Below are positions 43,375 to 52,886 of a stretch of DNA of 64,000 nucleotides, piece after piece. This DNA is from Rhodothermaceae bacterium (lineage in GTDB: Bacteria > Bacteroidota > Rhodothermia > Rhodothermales > Bin80), in assembly GCA_009841335.1 (NCBI GenBank), contig VXLY01000082.1, positions 22,380-86,379 of the forward strand, given 5' to 3'. The notes beneath the pieces are model-generated. The model was not told the origin of the DNA and searched no databases. It worked only from the letters and a program-made list of their open reading frames with translations. Position 1 is the first letter of the stretch. Each line of letters starts with the position of its first letter. A program made the position numbers and the translations under genes.

Positions 43375-43556
43375 GTCGACTCCCCGATTCGGCCGACGGT
43401 GTATGCACTCATTGCCAGCCGGAAAAACTTTAATGTAGGTGTACTCATCGCAGGACATAATGGCATAGGCAGGTTCCGCAGCCGGGCCTTATTATACTTG
43501 CAGTAAGTGATTAACCCGTTGGCACGTCTACTCAGGCGGATGCCACATTCCTATGA

Positions 43557-44648
43557 TCACTGATCGAGCCGCACTGTTTTCCCTGACTTGGCAGATCGAA
43601 CAGCCGCATCCAAAATCTCCACTGCTACCATGTTGATCGGGAGTGATGACAAACTTCCCTCTGGATCTGAATGACCACGCACGACGGCCGCCAGATACGC
43701 AAAGGGATCATTGTGAGGAGCAACTCTGGCAGGTGCCTCAAAAGATCTTGATGGAGTGCCCGGCAACCCAATCACACCGTCGGTCGCATTCGAGGCGTAA
43801 ACAAATCCCTCCGTTCCGTACACATCCATATCCTTCCGATTGAACGGCCAGTTCCAGGACGCCTGGATAATTCCTTGCGCGGACGGATACGTTACAATGA
43901 TCGTTGCCTCATCATCTACCTGTCCATAGGGAGCATCCGGCTTGAATATCTGCGTTACTGCTGTTACACTCTCTGGTCGCTGACCATCCATAAACCAGGT
44001 AATCAGGTTGGCACCATAACAACCAAAATCTGTGATCGCACCCCCTCCGTTCTTTTCATCCGTCAGAAGCCAGGATGAAAACTCTTCGCCCACCCCAATC
44101 TCAATAGGACCAGGATGCCCGTCCCGTACAACCATCTTTCTTAAATCGCCGAGTAACGGAAGCACCTCCTTTGCGTAATGGACGCTGGGGTACCACGTGG
44201 TTTCGTAGTTGGTCAGCAAGTGAATCCCTGCAGAATCTGCGACCATCTTCATCCGCTCCGCATGGTCTAGCGAGATAGCAAGCGGCTTTTCAACCATCAC
44301 ATGTACGCCGCGGGCAGCCGCCACTTCAGTTATGGCTAGATGATCGTATATGTTGGAAAACACCGTCAAAGCTTCCGGATTGGTTGCCTCAATCATCTCT
44401 TCCACAGTCGGATAAACCAACCCCATATCAAATCCGAACCGGGCGGCATGTCGCTCCGCCAAAGCCCGGTCGGCCTCTGCAATCCCGACAATCTCAATAT
44501 CCCCATAGTCTTCACGGCCAAGTATCCAGCCTACATGCCCATGCACAAGACCCGCCACACCAATACGCACCGGAGCAGGCGCATCGGAGGAAGCCGAAGC
44601 GGGTGATACTTGCAATACAAATGCAAATAGTAAAGCTGACAATCCCAT
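43557..44648 (-). CDS. Gfo/Idh/MocA family oxidoreductase (exported)
   Basis: Sec-type signal MGLSALLFAFVLQVSPASASS; VRIGVAGLVHGHVGWIL...VMVEKPLAISLDHAERM. Confidence 0.87.
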   Translation of the reverse strand: MGLSALLFAFVLQVSPASASSDAPAPVRIGVAGLVHGHVGWILGREDYGDIEIVGIAEADRALAERHAARFGFDMGLVYPTVEEMIEATNPEALTVFSNIYDHLAITEVAAARGVHVMVEKPLAISLDHAERMKMVADSAGIHLLTNYETTWYPSVHYAKEVLPLLGDLRKMVVRDGHPGPIEIGVGEEFSSWLLTDEKNGGGAITDFGCYGANLITWFMDGQRPESVTAVTQIFKPDAPYGQVDDEATIIVTYPSAQGIIQASWNWPFNRKDMDVYGTEGFVYASNATDGVIGLPGTPSRSFEAPARVAPHNDPFAYLAAVVRGHSDPEGSLSSLPINMVAVEILDAAVRSAKSGKTVRLDQ

Positions 44649-44943
44649 ATCACCGAAAAATTTGAACGAATAATGAAACCCTTTGTACTGACCTGTCTGC
44701 CAAAGTACCGCCAAATGATACGCGAGAATGATACTTCCTTTCTAACGACTAGCACTGATCAAAGCTTAATGGCCGTGTTGTCACAATGCCTACATTCACA
44801 CGACTGCATTAGTACCGCCCCTATCCGCGCATCATGGCACGCGTGTCTCGTTGGTATTCGAGATGGCTCTCGTCACCCAAAGCAGTATAAAAGTCTGCTC
44901 ACCCGGGCGATACAGTCCCCTAATCTGCCGCAAAAACCTTAAT

Positions 44944-45873
44944 TCAGCCACCGCCTCCGTCTACATTCCGATACGCCTCAATCAGCGCAACCTCCCCCTC
45001 CTTGCCGGGATGCATGTTGCCGTGCTCCATCCCCAATATGCCCTCAAAACCTTTATTTCGGATGTGGGCAAAGACATTTGCGTAGTTGATCTCTCCAGTT
45101 GTCGGCTCCTTGCGTCCCGGATTATCGCCAATCTGGAAGTATCCGATTTCATCCCAGGCACCATCAATATTTGGAATCAGATTGCCTTCTGTGATCTGCT
45201 GATGATACAGGTCATTCAGTATCTTGCAGGCGGGACTGTCCACAGAACGGCAAATTGAATAGGCTTGGGGAATTTTCGTCAGAAAAAGCCCGGGATGATT
45301 GTGCGGGTTGAGTGGTTCCAGTACCATTACTAAACCATGCGGCTCCAAGATGTCACAGGCACGCCGCAGACTCTCCACAACATTAGCTGTTTGGTAGCCC
45401 ATATCAAGCCTTAGATCCACAAAGCCGGGTACCACAGTCATCCAAGTCGCATTGACGCGCTTCGCTACCTCGACAGAATCCTCAATGTCGCTCAAGAATT
45501 GCGCCCTGAGGTCCGCATCACCACTGGCAAGATTGGGCTCGCGCCAGTGGATCTGATGTGCCACAAAGACCCCCATCCTCATATTGCGATCAGACATGGT
45601 CCTTGCAATTCGCTCCTGGGTATCCGTATTTCGTCCCTTCATACCATTGTCCTCCCAGGCCGTGAAGCCTTGATCCGCTGCAAAATTCAACTGATCAACC
45701 AAATCATCACCAGCACTGTTCTTAAACATGCCAAAATGTGGCGCATAGTGCATTGAGAAAGCATCCTGCACTCCATTTTCAGCCTCCGTTGCTAACGGAG
45801 CACAGCCTAAACTAGCAGCCGCGGTCATGAGGGCAGCAGAAGGCATAAACTCTCGACGTGTCATATTCTTCAT
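44944..45873 (-). CDS. TIM-barrel sugar isomerase/epimerase (Tat signal)
   Basis: MTRREFMPSAALMTAAASLGC; VMVLEPLNPHNHPGLFLTKIPQAYSICRSVDSPACKILNDLYHQQITEGNLI (hydroxypyruvate-isomerase-like). Confidence 0.85.
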   Translation of the reverse strand: MKNMTRREFMPSAALMTAAASLGCAPLATEAENGVQDAFSMHYAPHFGMFKNSAGDDLVDQLNFAADQGFTAWEDNGMKGRNTDTQERIARTMSDRNMRMGVFVAHQIHWREPNLASGDADLRAQFLSDIEDSVEVAKRVNATWMTVVPGFVDLRLDMGYQTANVVESLRRACDILEPHGLVMVLEPLNPHNHPGLFLTKIPQAYSICRSVDSPACKILNDLYHQQITEGNLIPNIDGAWDEIGYFQIGDNPGRKEPTTGEINYANVFAHIRNKGFEGILGMEHGNMHPGKEGEVALIEAYRNVDGGGG

Positions 45874-45908
45874 GGTATCGTAGGATTGTTAAGTCGGAAC
45901 CGCAAAAT

Positions 45909-46763
45909 CTATACGTCACAGATGCGAACAGCTTCACGCAGAGATACCAAGGGGGTTCTGGTTGGAATGAATTCCTGACCAACAAACCCTTCATAGCCTG
46001 TTTCCACAATCGCACGCATGATAGCTGAATAATTCAGTTCCTGTGAATCATCAATTTCATTACGTCCAGGGTTACCGCCAGTATGATAATGACCTATGTA
46101 CTGATGATTGTCTCGAATAGTCCGAATGACATCACCCTCCATGATCTGCATGTGGTAAATGTCGTAGAGTAATTTGAAGCGCTCGGAACCAACCTGTCTG
46201 CAGAGCTCAACTCCCCACGCTGTTCGGTCGCACATGTAATCTGGATGGCTGACCCTACTGTTCAATAGCTCCATACATACCGTGACCCCATATTCTTCTG
46301 CCGCCGGAATAATACCCTTGAGACCTGTAATGCAGTTCTCAAGCCCTTTGGTATCCTCCATTCCCCGTCTGTTTCCCGAAAAACAAATCACACGATCATA
46401 ACCGGCTTCAGCAACCTCTTTGATCCGTTCCTGATACAGCGGCACCAACCACTCATGATTGGACGGTTCATTAAACCCATCGGTGAGGCGATCCTTGCCT
46501 TCTATCCCCGGTCCAAAGGGCATTGCACAAACCAGTCCATACTTCTCAAGAATCGGCCATTCATCGGGTTCAAGCAGTTCTACAGACTTTAATCCTATTG
46601 TCGCAGCTGCCTGTGCGAGCTCCTCAACTGAATGATCCGGGTAGCACCATTTGCATACACTATGATTCACTCTCCCTCGGAGAGGGAGTTCCGAAATAGT
46701 ACCTAGCAGACTGGCGCCTGCAAGTCCGACCAGACCGGTTTCAATAAAATTTCTACGTCGCAT
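45909..46763 (-). CDS. TIM-barrel hydroxypyruvate isomerase-like protein (Tat signal)
   Basis: MRRRNFIETGLVGLAGASLL; CMELLNSR; KLLYDIYHMQIMEGDVIRTIRDNHQYIGHYHTGGNPGRNEID. Confidence 0.87.
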   Translation of the reverse strand: MRRRNFIETGLVGLAGASLLGTISELPLRGRVNHSVCKWCYPDHSVEELAQAAATIGLKSVELLEPDEWPILEKYGLVCAMPFGPGIEGKDRLTDGFNEPSNHEWLVPLYQERIKEVAEAGYDRVICFSGNRRGMEDTKGLENCITGLKGIIPAAEEYGVTVCMELLNSRVSHPDYMCDRTAWGVELCRQVGSERFKLLYDIYHMQIMEGDVIRTIRDNHQYIGHYHTGGNPGRNEIDDSQELNYSAIMRAIVETGYEGFVGQEFIPTRTPLVSLREAVRICDV

Positions 46764-46790
46764 TTTTTGTTATTTCTTACGGATCGGAAT

Positions 46791-47690
46791 CTAGCCCGTG
46801 GGCAGAATACTATCCATGCGGGCAGCTAATCCTTCAAGGTAAGTTCTGTCGCCCCCTGACACCTCAGCAGTGGCCCATCCCTGATAACCGATTTCTAAAA
46901 GGGCCTCGTTCACAGCAGGCCAATCACAATCACCTTCCCCCAAAGGCACTCCAAACCCCGCGTACGGCCCCTCTGTATCAGCTTTTGACCGACTGAATTC
47001 CTTGATATCCAACTTCAGTATACGATGGCCTAGCGCACGAATCCAATGCTCTGGCCAGCCGTAGGTAACTACATTACCTACATCGAAATACCAGCCCACA
47101 GAATCACTCTCGAATTCATCCACATATCTGGCGCACTCAAGTGGACTGAGCAGAAATTTATTCCAGACATTTTCAAATGCAATCTTGATACCATGCTCAG
47201 CCGCCATGGGAAGCGCCTTACGGATTTCCGATTGTGACCGTGCATACGCATCTGCATAAGACACCTGTTTGTTAACCACCGCTGGCACAAGAAGGACCGT
47301 TGAGGCTCCATAAGCATGTGCATCCTGGATTGCGGTCTTCAATCCATTCAGGCCGGCCTCCCTAACGGCCGGATCAGGATCGGAAAGAGTTTGCCGCCAG
47401 TGAACCGAGTCTACCACACCGTGAATCGGCAATCCCGTGGCATCCCTCGCGGCTATTATTTCATCGTTATCCAAGTCATTCGGGCTATCCATTTCTACTC
47501 CATCGAACCCCAGGTCCTTGAGTAGTTGGAATTTCTCGGCAATAGAAAGGTCCGGTTCCTGGATCATCCCAAACTTGACCGCCTTTTGAACGGAAATACG
47601 GGAGCGTGCGAAAACGCGCTCCGAAAAGGCGAGTCCGGCTGCACCCAATGCACTGGTAAACAGAAAATCCCTTCGTTCCATCGGTTTCAC
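46791..47690 (-). CDS. sugar phosphate isomerase/epimerase-like protein (Tat signal)
   Basis: MERRDFLFTSALGAAGLAFS; IAFENVWNKFLLSPLECARYVDEF...GWYFDVGNVVTYGWPEHWI. Confidence 0.86.
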   Translation of the reverse strand: MKPMERRDFLFTSALGAAGLAFSERVFARSRISVQKAVKFGMIQEPDLSIAEKFQLLKDLGFDGVEMDSPNDLDNDEIIAARDATGLPIHGVVDSVHWRQTLSDPDPAVREAGLNGLKTAIQDAHAYGASTVLLVPAVVNKQVSYADAYARSQSEIRKALPMAAEHGIKIAFENVWNKFLLSPLECARYVDEFESDSVGWYFDVGNVVTYGWPEHWIRALGHRILKLDIKEFSRSKADTEGPYAGFGVPLGEGDCDWPAVNEALLEIGYQGWATAEVSGGDRTYLEGLAARMDSILPTG

Positions 47691-48995
47691 CTACATATTT
47701 TGAGCTGAGGTAGAAGATGAACGCGAAAGTTTTGTGATTCCCGGCATTGCTACTTCTTCAACTGCAAGCTGCCCGAAAGCAAGTGTTTTTGGCACAAGAT
47801 CAAGGCCTGATGCCACAAGCTCGTCCCAACTCAACTGTTGGCCTGTATAGGCACTTTCACGTCCCAATACAGCTGTGAGCGTGCTTTTCGCTATCTGAGC
47901 TGCCTCATTGATCGGCTTACCTTCACGGATTGAAGCAATGAGATCCGCATGCTCCTGGACATACCCGTTGCCTCCGGGTTCAGGCATCTCGTAAAGTGTA
48001 CTCCCGTCGTGGGATTTCAAAACTGAATGACGTGGATGCAACTCGGCTACACCCTGGGTGCCAACTATTAGGTTAGTTACCCTGTTGGTTGAACCATGGA
48101 ACTGCCTGCATTTGGCTTCGACAAGCACGTCCCCAGGGTAGACATACTCCACGCTGAAGTGGTCATATATGTGGCCGTACTCCGGGCTGGTTCTCACGAT
48201 CCGCCCTCCCATGGCAATAGCGCTGTCCGGATGCCCCTGGAATACCCAGTTGATTACATCAATATTGTGCACAAACTGCTCCACAATGTGATCTCCACTC
48301 AACCATGTGAAGTAGTACCAGTTGCGGCACTGCCATTCCATATCGCTCATCCCGCTTTTGCGCTCGCGCAGCCAGATTGGGCCTGTCATGTAGTATTCCT
48401 GCGCACCCACTATCTCTCCAATCATGCCCCCATGGATCCGTTTGATCGCCTCCACAAAACTCGGCTGTCGCCGATACAATGTTCCCGCAACAACCGACAA
48501 ACTCTTTTGCGTGGCAATCTCCCCCGCCGCCATAATCTCCATTGCTCCAGCTACATCTACGCTGACCGGCTTTTCCATAAATACATGCTTGCCTGCATCC
48601 ACCGCAGCCGCGAAATGAGCAGGCCTGAATCCAGGTGGTGCAGCGAGTATTACCATGTCTACATCGCTGTCAATCACCCGCTGATAGGCATCAAAACCAA
48701 CAAACGCTTTCCCGTCATCCACCTTGAATGCCTCTCCAATCTCCTGCTCCAGCGCCTGCCTGGAAGAATCCAGTCGATCTTCGAATAGATCGCCCATGGC
48801 AACTATCTCCACGCCCTCACTGGACACAACAGCATCTCTCGCCGCACCTGTGCCGCGCCCTCCACATCCAATTACACCCACACGCAGTGTATTCCTTGCA
48901 CCCGCGTACGCGAAATTTCCCGAGACCATTAAGCCAAGCGTGCCCGCAGCCGTGACCTTCGCGAAGTCACGCCTTGTAATTTCATTCTCTTGCAT
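47691..48995 (-). CDS. Gfo/Idh/MocA family oxidoreductase (Tat signal)
   Basis: ITRRDFAKVTAAGTLGLMVSGNFAYAG; LRVGVIGCGGRGTGAARDA; HVFMEKPVSVDVAGAMEIM. Confidence 0.9.
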   Translation of the reverse strand: MQENEITRRDFAKVTAAGTLGLMVSGNFAYAGARNTLRVGVIGCGGRGTGAARDAVVSSEGVEIVAMGDLFEDRLDSSRQALEQEIGEAFKVDDGKAFVGFDAYQRVIDSDVDMVILAAPPGFRPAHFAAAVDAGKHVFMEKPVSVDVAGAMEIMAAGEIATQKSLSVVAGTLYRRQPSFVEAIKRIHGGMIGEIVGAQEYYMTGPIWLRERKSGMSDMEWQCRNWYYFTWLSGDHIVEQFVHNIDVINWVFQGHPDSAIAMGGRIVRTSPEYGHIYDHFSVEYVYPGDVLVEAKCRQFHGSTNRVTNLIVGTQGVAELHPRHSVLKSHDGSTLYEMPEPGGNGYVQEHADLIASIREGKPINEAAQIAKSTLTAVLGRESAYTGQQLSWDELVASGLDLVPKTLAFGQLAVEEVAMPGITKLSRSSSTSAQNM

Positions 48996-49048
48996 GTGAA
49001 TTCAAAGTTTAATCCTCTGGAATATACCTGTTATTCTGCATTCAAACT

Positions 49049-50083
49049 TCAATCGCGCAGAAACTTCCCCGTACTCACCTCCAGTAAGCTAGATTCCCTG
49101 CGCTCTACAAACCTCGTGCTCAGATTCTCCCGACCATTTGCATCCGAAGTAGCCGATTCCCATGCCATGACACTGTATGCAGATGCCCATGCGTCTGCGA
49201 TCATTGCACTTGGAGCAATCACGGCAACCCTTCGCTCATGCACTACGCCATATCCGGTACGGGGATTAATTATGTGAGAATACTTTATCCCATCATACTC
49301 CAAGTATCGGTACGTATCGCCGGAGACTGCGATACCACAATTCTCTAGAGTCAGTGTTTCTGTTTCCAATTCGCTTTCTGTGTTCAAGTCAAAGACCTCT
49401 ACAGACCATCCATCTGAACCAGGAGGAGCGTTTCCCAGAGCTATATCTCCTCCTATATCAACAGCGGCACTCGCAAAATCTGCTTCTATGAGAGTTTTCA
49501 GTGCCTCGTCAGCTGCATATCCCTTGGCAATTCCTCCAAGGTCAAGCCGCATATTTTCCCCGTTCAATTGAACTGTGCGACTATTTGCATCCAACTCTAC
49601 AAACCGGTACCCCACCGCAGCCATAGCATTAGTAATTTCAATGGCATCCGGTAATGTTGCTCGGCGCGTCGCTTTACGCCACAATATTGTGAGGGGCCCT
49701 ACGGTTACATCAAAGCTTCCCTCCGATTCCCGAGCAATCTTCTGTCCCGTGAAAAGTACATTCCATAGATTCTCTCCAACGGTAATGGGTTGGCCGCGGG
49801 TCTTGGATAATCTGCTGACTTCACTGTCAATTAAATAGTCGCTCAGTTGCTCATTGAGTTCGTTAATATGATCGAACGCTTGCCCAGCAGCACCAGCCGC
49901 TTCTGTTGAATCGGCCGCGTAGAGGACAATCTTTGCTTCCGTGCCCATCAGGTACCTCGTGAACCCAAAACGATCAATATCCTGAGCCCCCACATCCGCT
50001 ATTGTGACAGCACAAACCAATAATCCTAACCCCATGGCGGAGTATCTCAGATTATGTCGCCTTGCTAAAAAGAATCCCATAAT
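49049..50083 (-). CDS. apbE: FAD:protein FMN transferase
   Basis: LDLGGIAKGYAADEALKTL; HIINPRTGYG; signal-peptide start MGFFLARRHNLRYSAMGLG. Confidence 0.9.
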   Translation of the reverse strand: MMGFFLARRHNLRYSAMGLGLLVCAVTIADVGAQDIDRFGFTRYLMGTEAKIVLYAADSTEAAGAAGQAFDHINELNEQLSDYLIDSEVSRLSKTRGQPITVGENLWNVLFTGQKIARESEGSFDVTVGPLTILWRKATRRATLPDAIEITNAMAAVGYRFVELDANSRTVQLNGENMRLDLGGIAKGYAADEALKTLIEADFASAAVDIGGDIALGNAPPGSDGWSVEVFDLNTESELETETLTLENCGIAVSGDTYRYLEYDGIKYSHIINPRTGYGVVHERRVAVIAPSAMIADAWASAYSVMAWESATSDANGRENLSTRFVERRESSLLEVSTGKFLRD

Positions 50084-50387
50084 TGGGATGATTGATTCAG
50101 ACAGTTCAGAAACCTTACCGCGCACAAACATATCCATCACATTTTGTTCTGCTGCAGTGGACTCTGCTCCTGGAGCGTCCGATCCGGTCCCCGCGATTCA
50201 GGACTGAACCTCCATCCCGACCGTCCCACGCCAGGGGGTTACTTCCAAACACAGCCCGCAGGACATGGGAGCGCTGCCCGCAAGAACGAATAACGTGGAA
50301 TCGGGACTCTGATTGACTCTCCTCGCTGTGATGAACGCAAGGAAAACGAAGATGGTCATGTCGCTTAGAGCGAGATTACCACCTCGG

Positions 50388-50906
50388 CTACAACCCGGTG
50401 TTGAATCGTTCGGACAACTCTGCCAACTCCGGGAACTGAGCAGTTGCTAAACTCCAGGTCTGGGGAAAAAACTGATACACGACCTCGTAAAGCGCCGAAT
50501 CTCCACGAACTTCACTCGGCGGCAATCCGACGGAAGCCAACACGTATAATACTAAACTAAGTGCCAGACAAGCCGTAACTACACCAAAAGCTCCCCCTAA
50601 GATCCTATTTATCGTACCAATAAACACAATATTCCTTATGAACCTGTCAACTCCGCGCGTAATAATCATGAAAAACAACTGAGCACCCAGGAACACTAGG
50701 CCGAAACCTGCAAGTGGAGAATATTCTACTGGTAGGCCTACTCTGTTTTCCAGCCACCCTCCGACTCCTTCCATGAAGGAATATCCCAATGCGATCGCGA
50801 TCAGCAAACCAACCAGCCCAAACACTTGCCGTACGAATCCGCGCCTGGCGCCTACCAGCAATCCTACGCCCAGCACTAAGAGAATTACAATATCAAGCCA
50901 ACTCAT
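50388..50906 (-). CDS. CvpA family membrane protein
   Basis: LDIVILLVLGVGLLVGARRGFVRQVFGLVGLLIAIALGY. Confidence 0.88.
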   Translation of the reverse strand: MSWLDIVILLVLGVGLLVGARRGFVRQVFGLVGLLIAIALGYSFMEGVGGWLENRVGLPVEYSPLAGFGLVFLGAQLFFMIITRGVDRFIRNIVFIGTINRILGGAFGVVTACLALSLVLYVLASVGLPPSEVRGDSALYEVVYQFFPQTWSLATAQFPELAELSERFNTGL

Positions 50907-50956
50907 ACTAGCCCGTACGATGGGACACCAAAGAGGTTACGGAAGTTAACGATTAA

Positions 50957-51742
50957 TCACTTAAAGGCAAACCTTACGGCTAGTGTAACAAGGCCAACCT
51001 GCATTACCCCCAAAGCAATTCCAGAACGATCATCCAGTCTGGCTACACGCGGACGCAACGACGGATCACCTGTTGCTAAGTAATCATCATTGATCCTGTC
51101 TGCCCGAAACTTATAGTGCACGGCTACCGCACCTGCTACCATAGCCAGAGCTGCTGCGCTCCAATCAATCCAGACTCGACCACGTCTTACACTATGGGTA
51201 AATCCCGCTGCATCTCCCATTTCGCTCAACGCTACGAGTGAGACCTCATAACGATTCCACAAATCGTGTCTGGGTGCAACTGCACCCGGAGCATATCCTT
51301 CCATTTCAACATGGAACATCCCGTCCTGAATGCCGGGAGACGCAAATACCACAGGGGTCCGCCCCAATAGCCTACGCTCAGAACCCTCCTGAAGCCATGC
51401 CTCGGCCCCAAAGGGATGAGATTCGATGCGATGATACATTGGAAAGTTCAGCGTAACTAGTACGGTATCCCCTGGAGTTGCGATCAAGTTCTCACGTAGT
51501 GGTGACACGCTCCAGGCCGCCGCTCGAAGTGTTGAAAGCCGAATAACGTCGGTATCATGATCTACCCAGTATGGGCTTCCGCTCGCCAACCCAAGGTACA
51601 CGGAATCAGCATAGACCGCCGCACTAGCATCATTGGTTTCGATATGAACGAGGACTTGGGGCTGCGCCACGCTGATGCCTGGAAGAGCGGCAAACAGTCC
51701 GCCCCATAACGCCATAACCAATCGACTACTAGACTTCATCAT
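50957..51742 (-). CDS. PEGA-domain-like secreted/membrane protein
   Basis: Signal peptide; VHIETNDASAAVYADSVYLGLASGSPYWV PEGA-like repeat; C-terminal TM. Confidence 0.6.
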   Translation of the reverse strand: MMKSSSRLVMALWGGLFAALPGISVAQPQVLVHIETNDASAAVYADSVYLGLASGSPYWVDHDTDVIRLSTLRAAAWSVSPLRENLIATPGDTVLVTLNFPMYHRIESHPFGAEAWLQEGSERRLLGRTPVVFASPGIQDGMFHVEMEGYAPGAVAPRHDLWNRYEVSLVALSEMGDAAGFTHSVRRGRVWIDWSAAALAMVAGAVAVHYKFRADRINDDYLATGDPSLRPRVARLDDRSGIALGVMQVGLVTLAVRFAFK

Positions 51743-52886
51743 CAGTGTCTACGGGGCTAAGGCGAACAACGTAACGAGGCTCCGTTAGAACTATTAGCCC
51801 CTCGGAGGCCAGTCCAATCGCACTCTTCACCCGCCCTCTAAGTTCAATTTCCTGGAGCAACTCTCCGCTGGCGCGATCAAACGCATAAAACCAACTACCC
51901 ATACTACCGACATACACTGTCCCCCCTACTATCAGTGGCTGGGCTACTAATGCATCAGGACATTGTACGATCCATTCAATGCTCCCTGTATCAATATTGA
52001 AGGCCCGCAGTACTCCATCTGAAGCCCCGGTAATCACAAATTCATCGTCTACGGCTGGTGACGAAAAGTGAACTGTTTCATCCTCTAGTTCTGCACTCCA
52101 AATAGTCTCACCCGTGTCCAGATTCATAGACAACAAAGATCCATGTGTGGTGGATACCACCAAAATATTGTTATGTGCAACTGGAGCAGTATAAATTGGT
52201 AGGTAAATCTCAGTTGACCATCGCAGCGTACCGTCATCAAGAGATAAAGCCCTGACTATCCCATTATCTCCCGCAACAATCACTAACCCATCATAAACAA
52301 GCGGTTTTGCATGAACACGCATGCCCACCGGTAATTGGTGCATCCAAACTATTGTACCACCCGCCACATCAAAGCGCTGAACTTCGCCGGCAACGTTGAC
52401 AAAAACACCGCCGTTCTCAACTGATGCAACACCTGTATGGACAGAAGCTCCGCGGGCACGCCAGCGTATATCCGAGGCGTCAAGATCATAAGCTGCGAGG
52501 GCTCGACGCCCCAGTGCAATCGGTACTACAACCGTCCTACCTATCACGGCCGGGGACCCATTGACTGCGTCTCCAAATCGTTTCGTTCCGCCACGCTTAC
52601 CCGTGGCCAGATCAATTACATGAAGCTCACCCTGCCTGGTAGCAACCAAAACAATGTCTTCAAACAGTAGTGGGGCATCCGGGCCAAATCCGGCCCGGGC
52701 GTTATAGGTCCAGGCAATTTCCAAGGGCGGAACTGGCCCAAACTCCACCTTGGGCAACGGGCGAATGTCCATTGTCAACCCGCTGCATCCGGCGCACAGC
52801 AGCACTAAGAAAACTGAGCCCCTAAAAATCGAAACCGAAGAAGAATTGACGGAAAAGAGATGGATCCCGTGACTTGAATTCATCAC
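51729..52886 (-). CDS. PQQ-like beta-propeller (BamB-like) lipoprotein
   Basis: Lipobox VLLCAGCSG; repeated 'GTLRWSTEIYLPIYTAPVAHNNILVVSTTHGSLLSMNLDTGETIWSAEL' blades; exact start uncertain. Confidence 0.8.
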   Translation of the reverse strand: MMNSSHGIHLFSVNSSSVSIFRGSVFLVLLCAGCSGLTMDIRPLPKVEFGPVPPLEIAWTYNARAGFGPDAPLLFEDIVLVATRQGELHVIDLATGKRGGTKRFGDAVNGSPAVIGRTVVVPIALGRRALAAYDLDASDIRWRARGASVHTGVASVENGGVFVNVAGEVQRFDVAGGTIVWMHQLPVGMRVHAKPLVYDGLVIVAGDNGIVRALSLDDGTLRWSTEIYLPIYTAPVAHNNILVVSTTHGSLLSMNLDTGETIWSAELEDETVHFSSPAVDDEFVITGASDGVLRAFNIDTGSIEWIVQCPDALVAQPLIVGGTVYVGSMGSWFYAFDRASGELLQEIELRGRVKSAIGLASEGLIVLTEPRYVVRLSPVDTDDEV

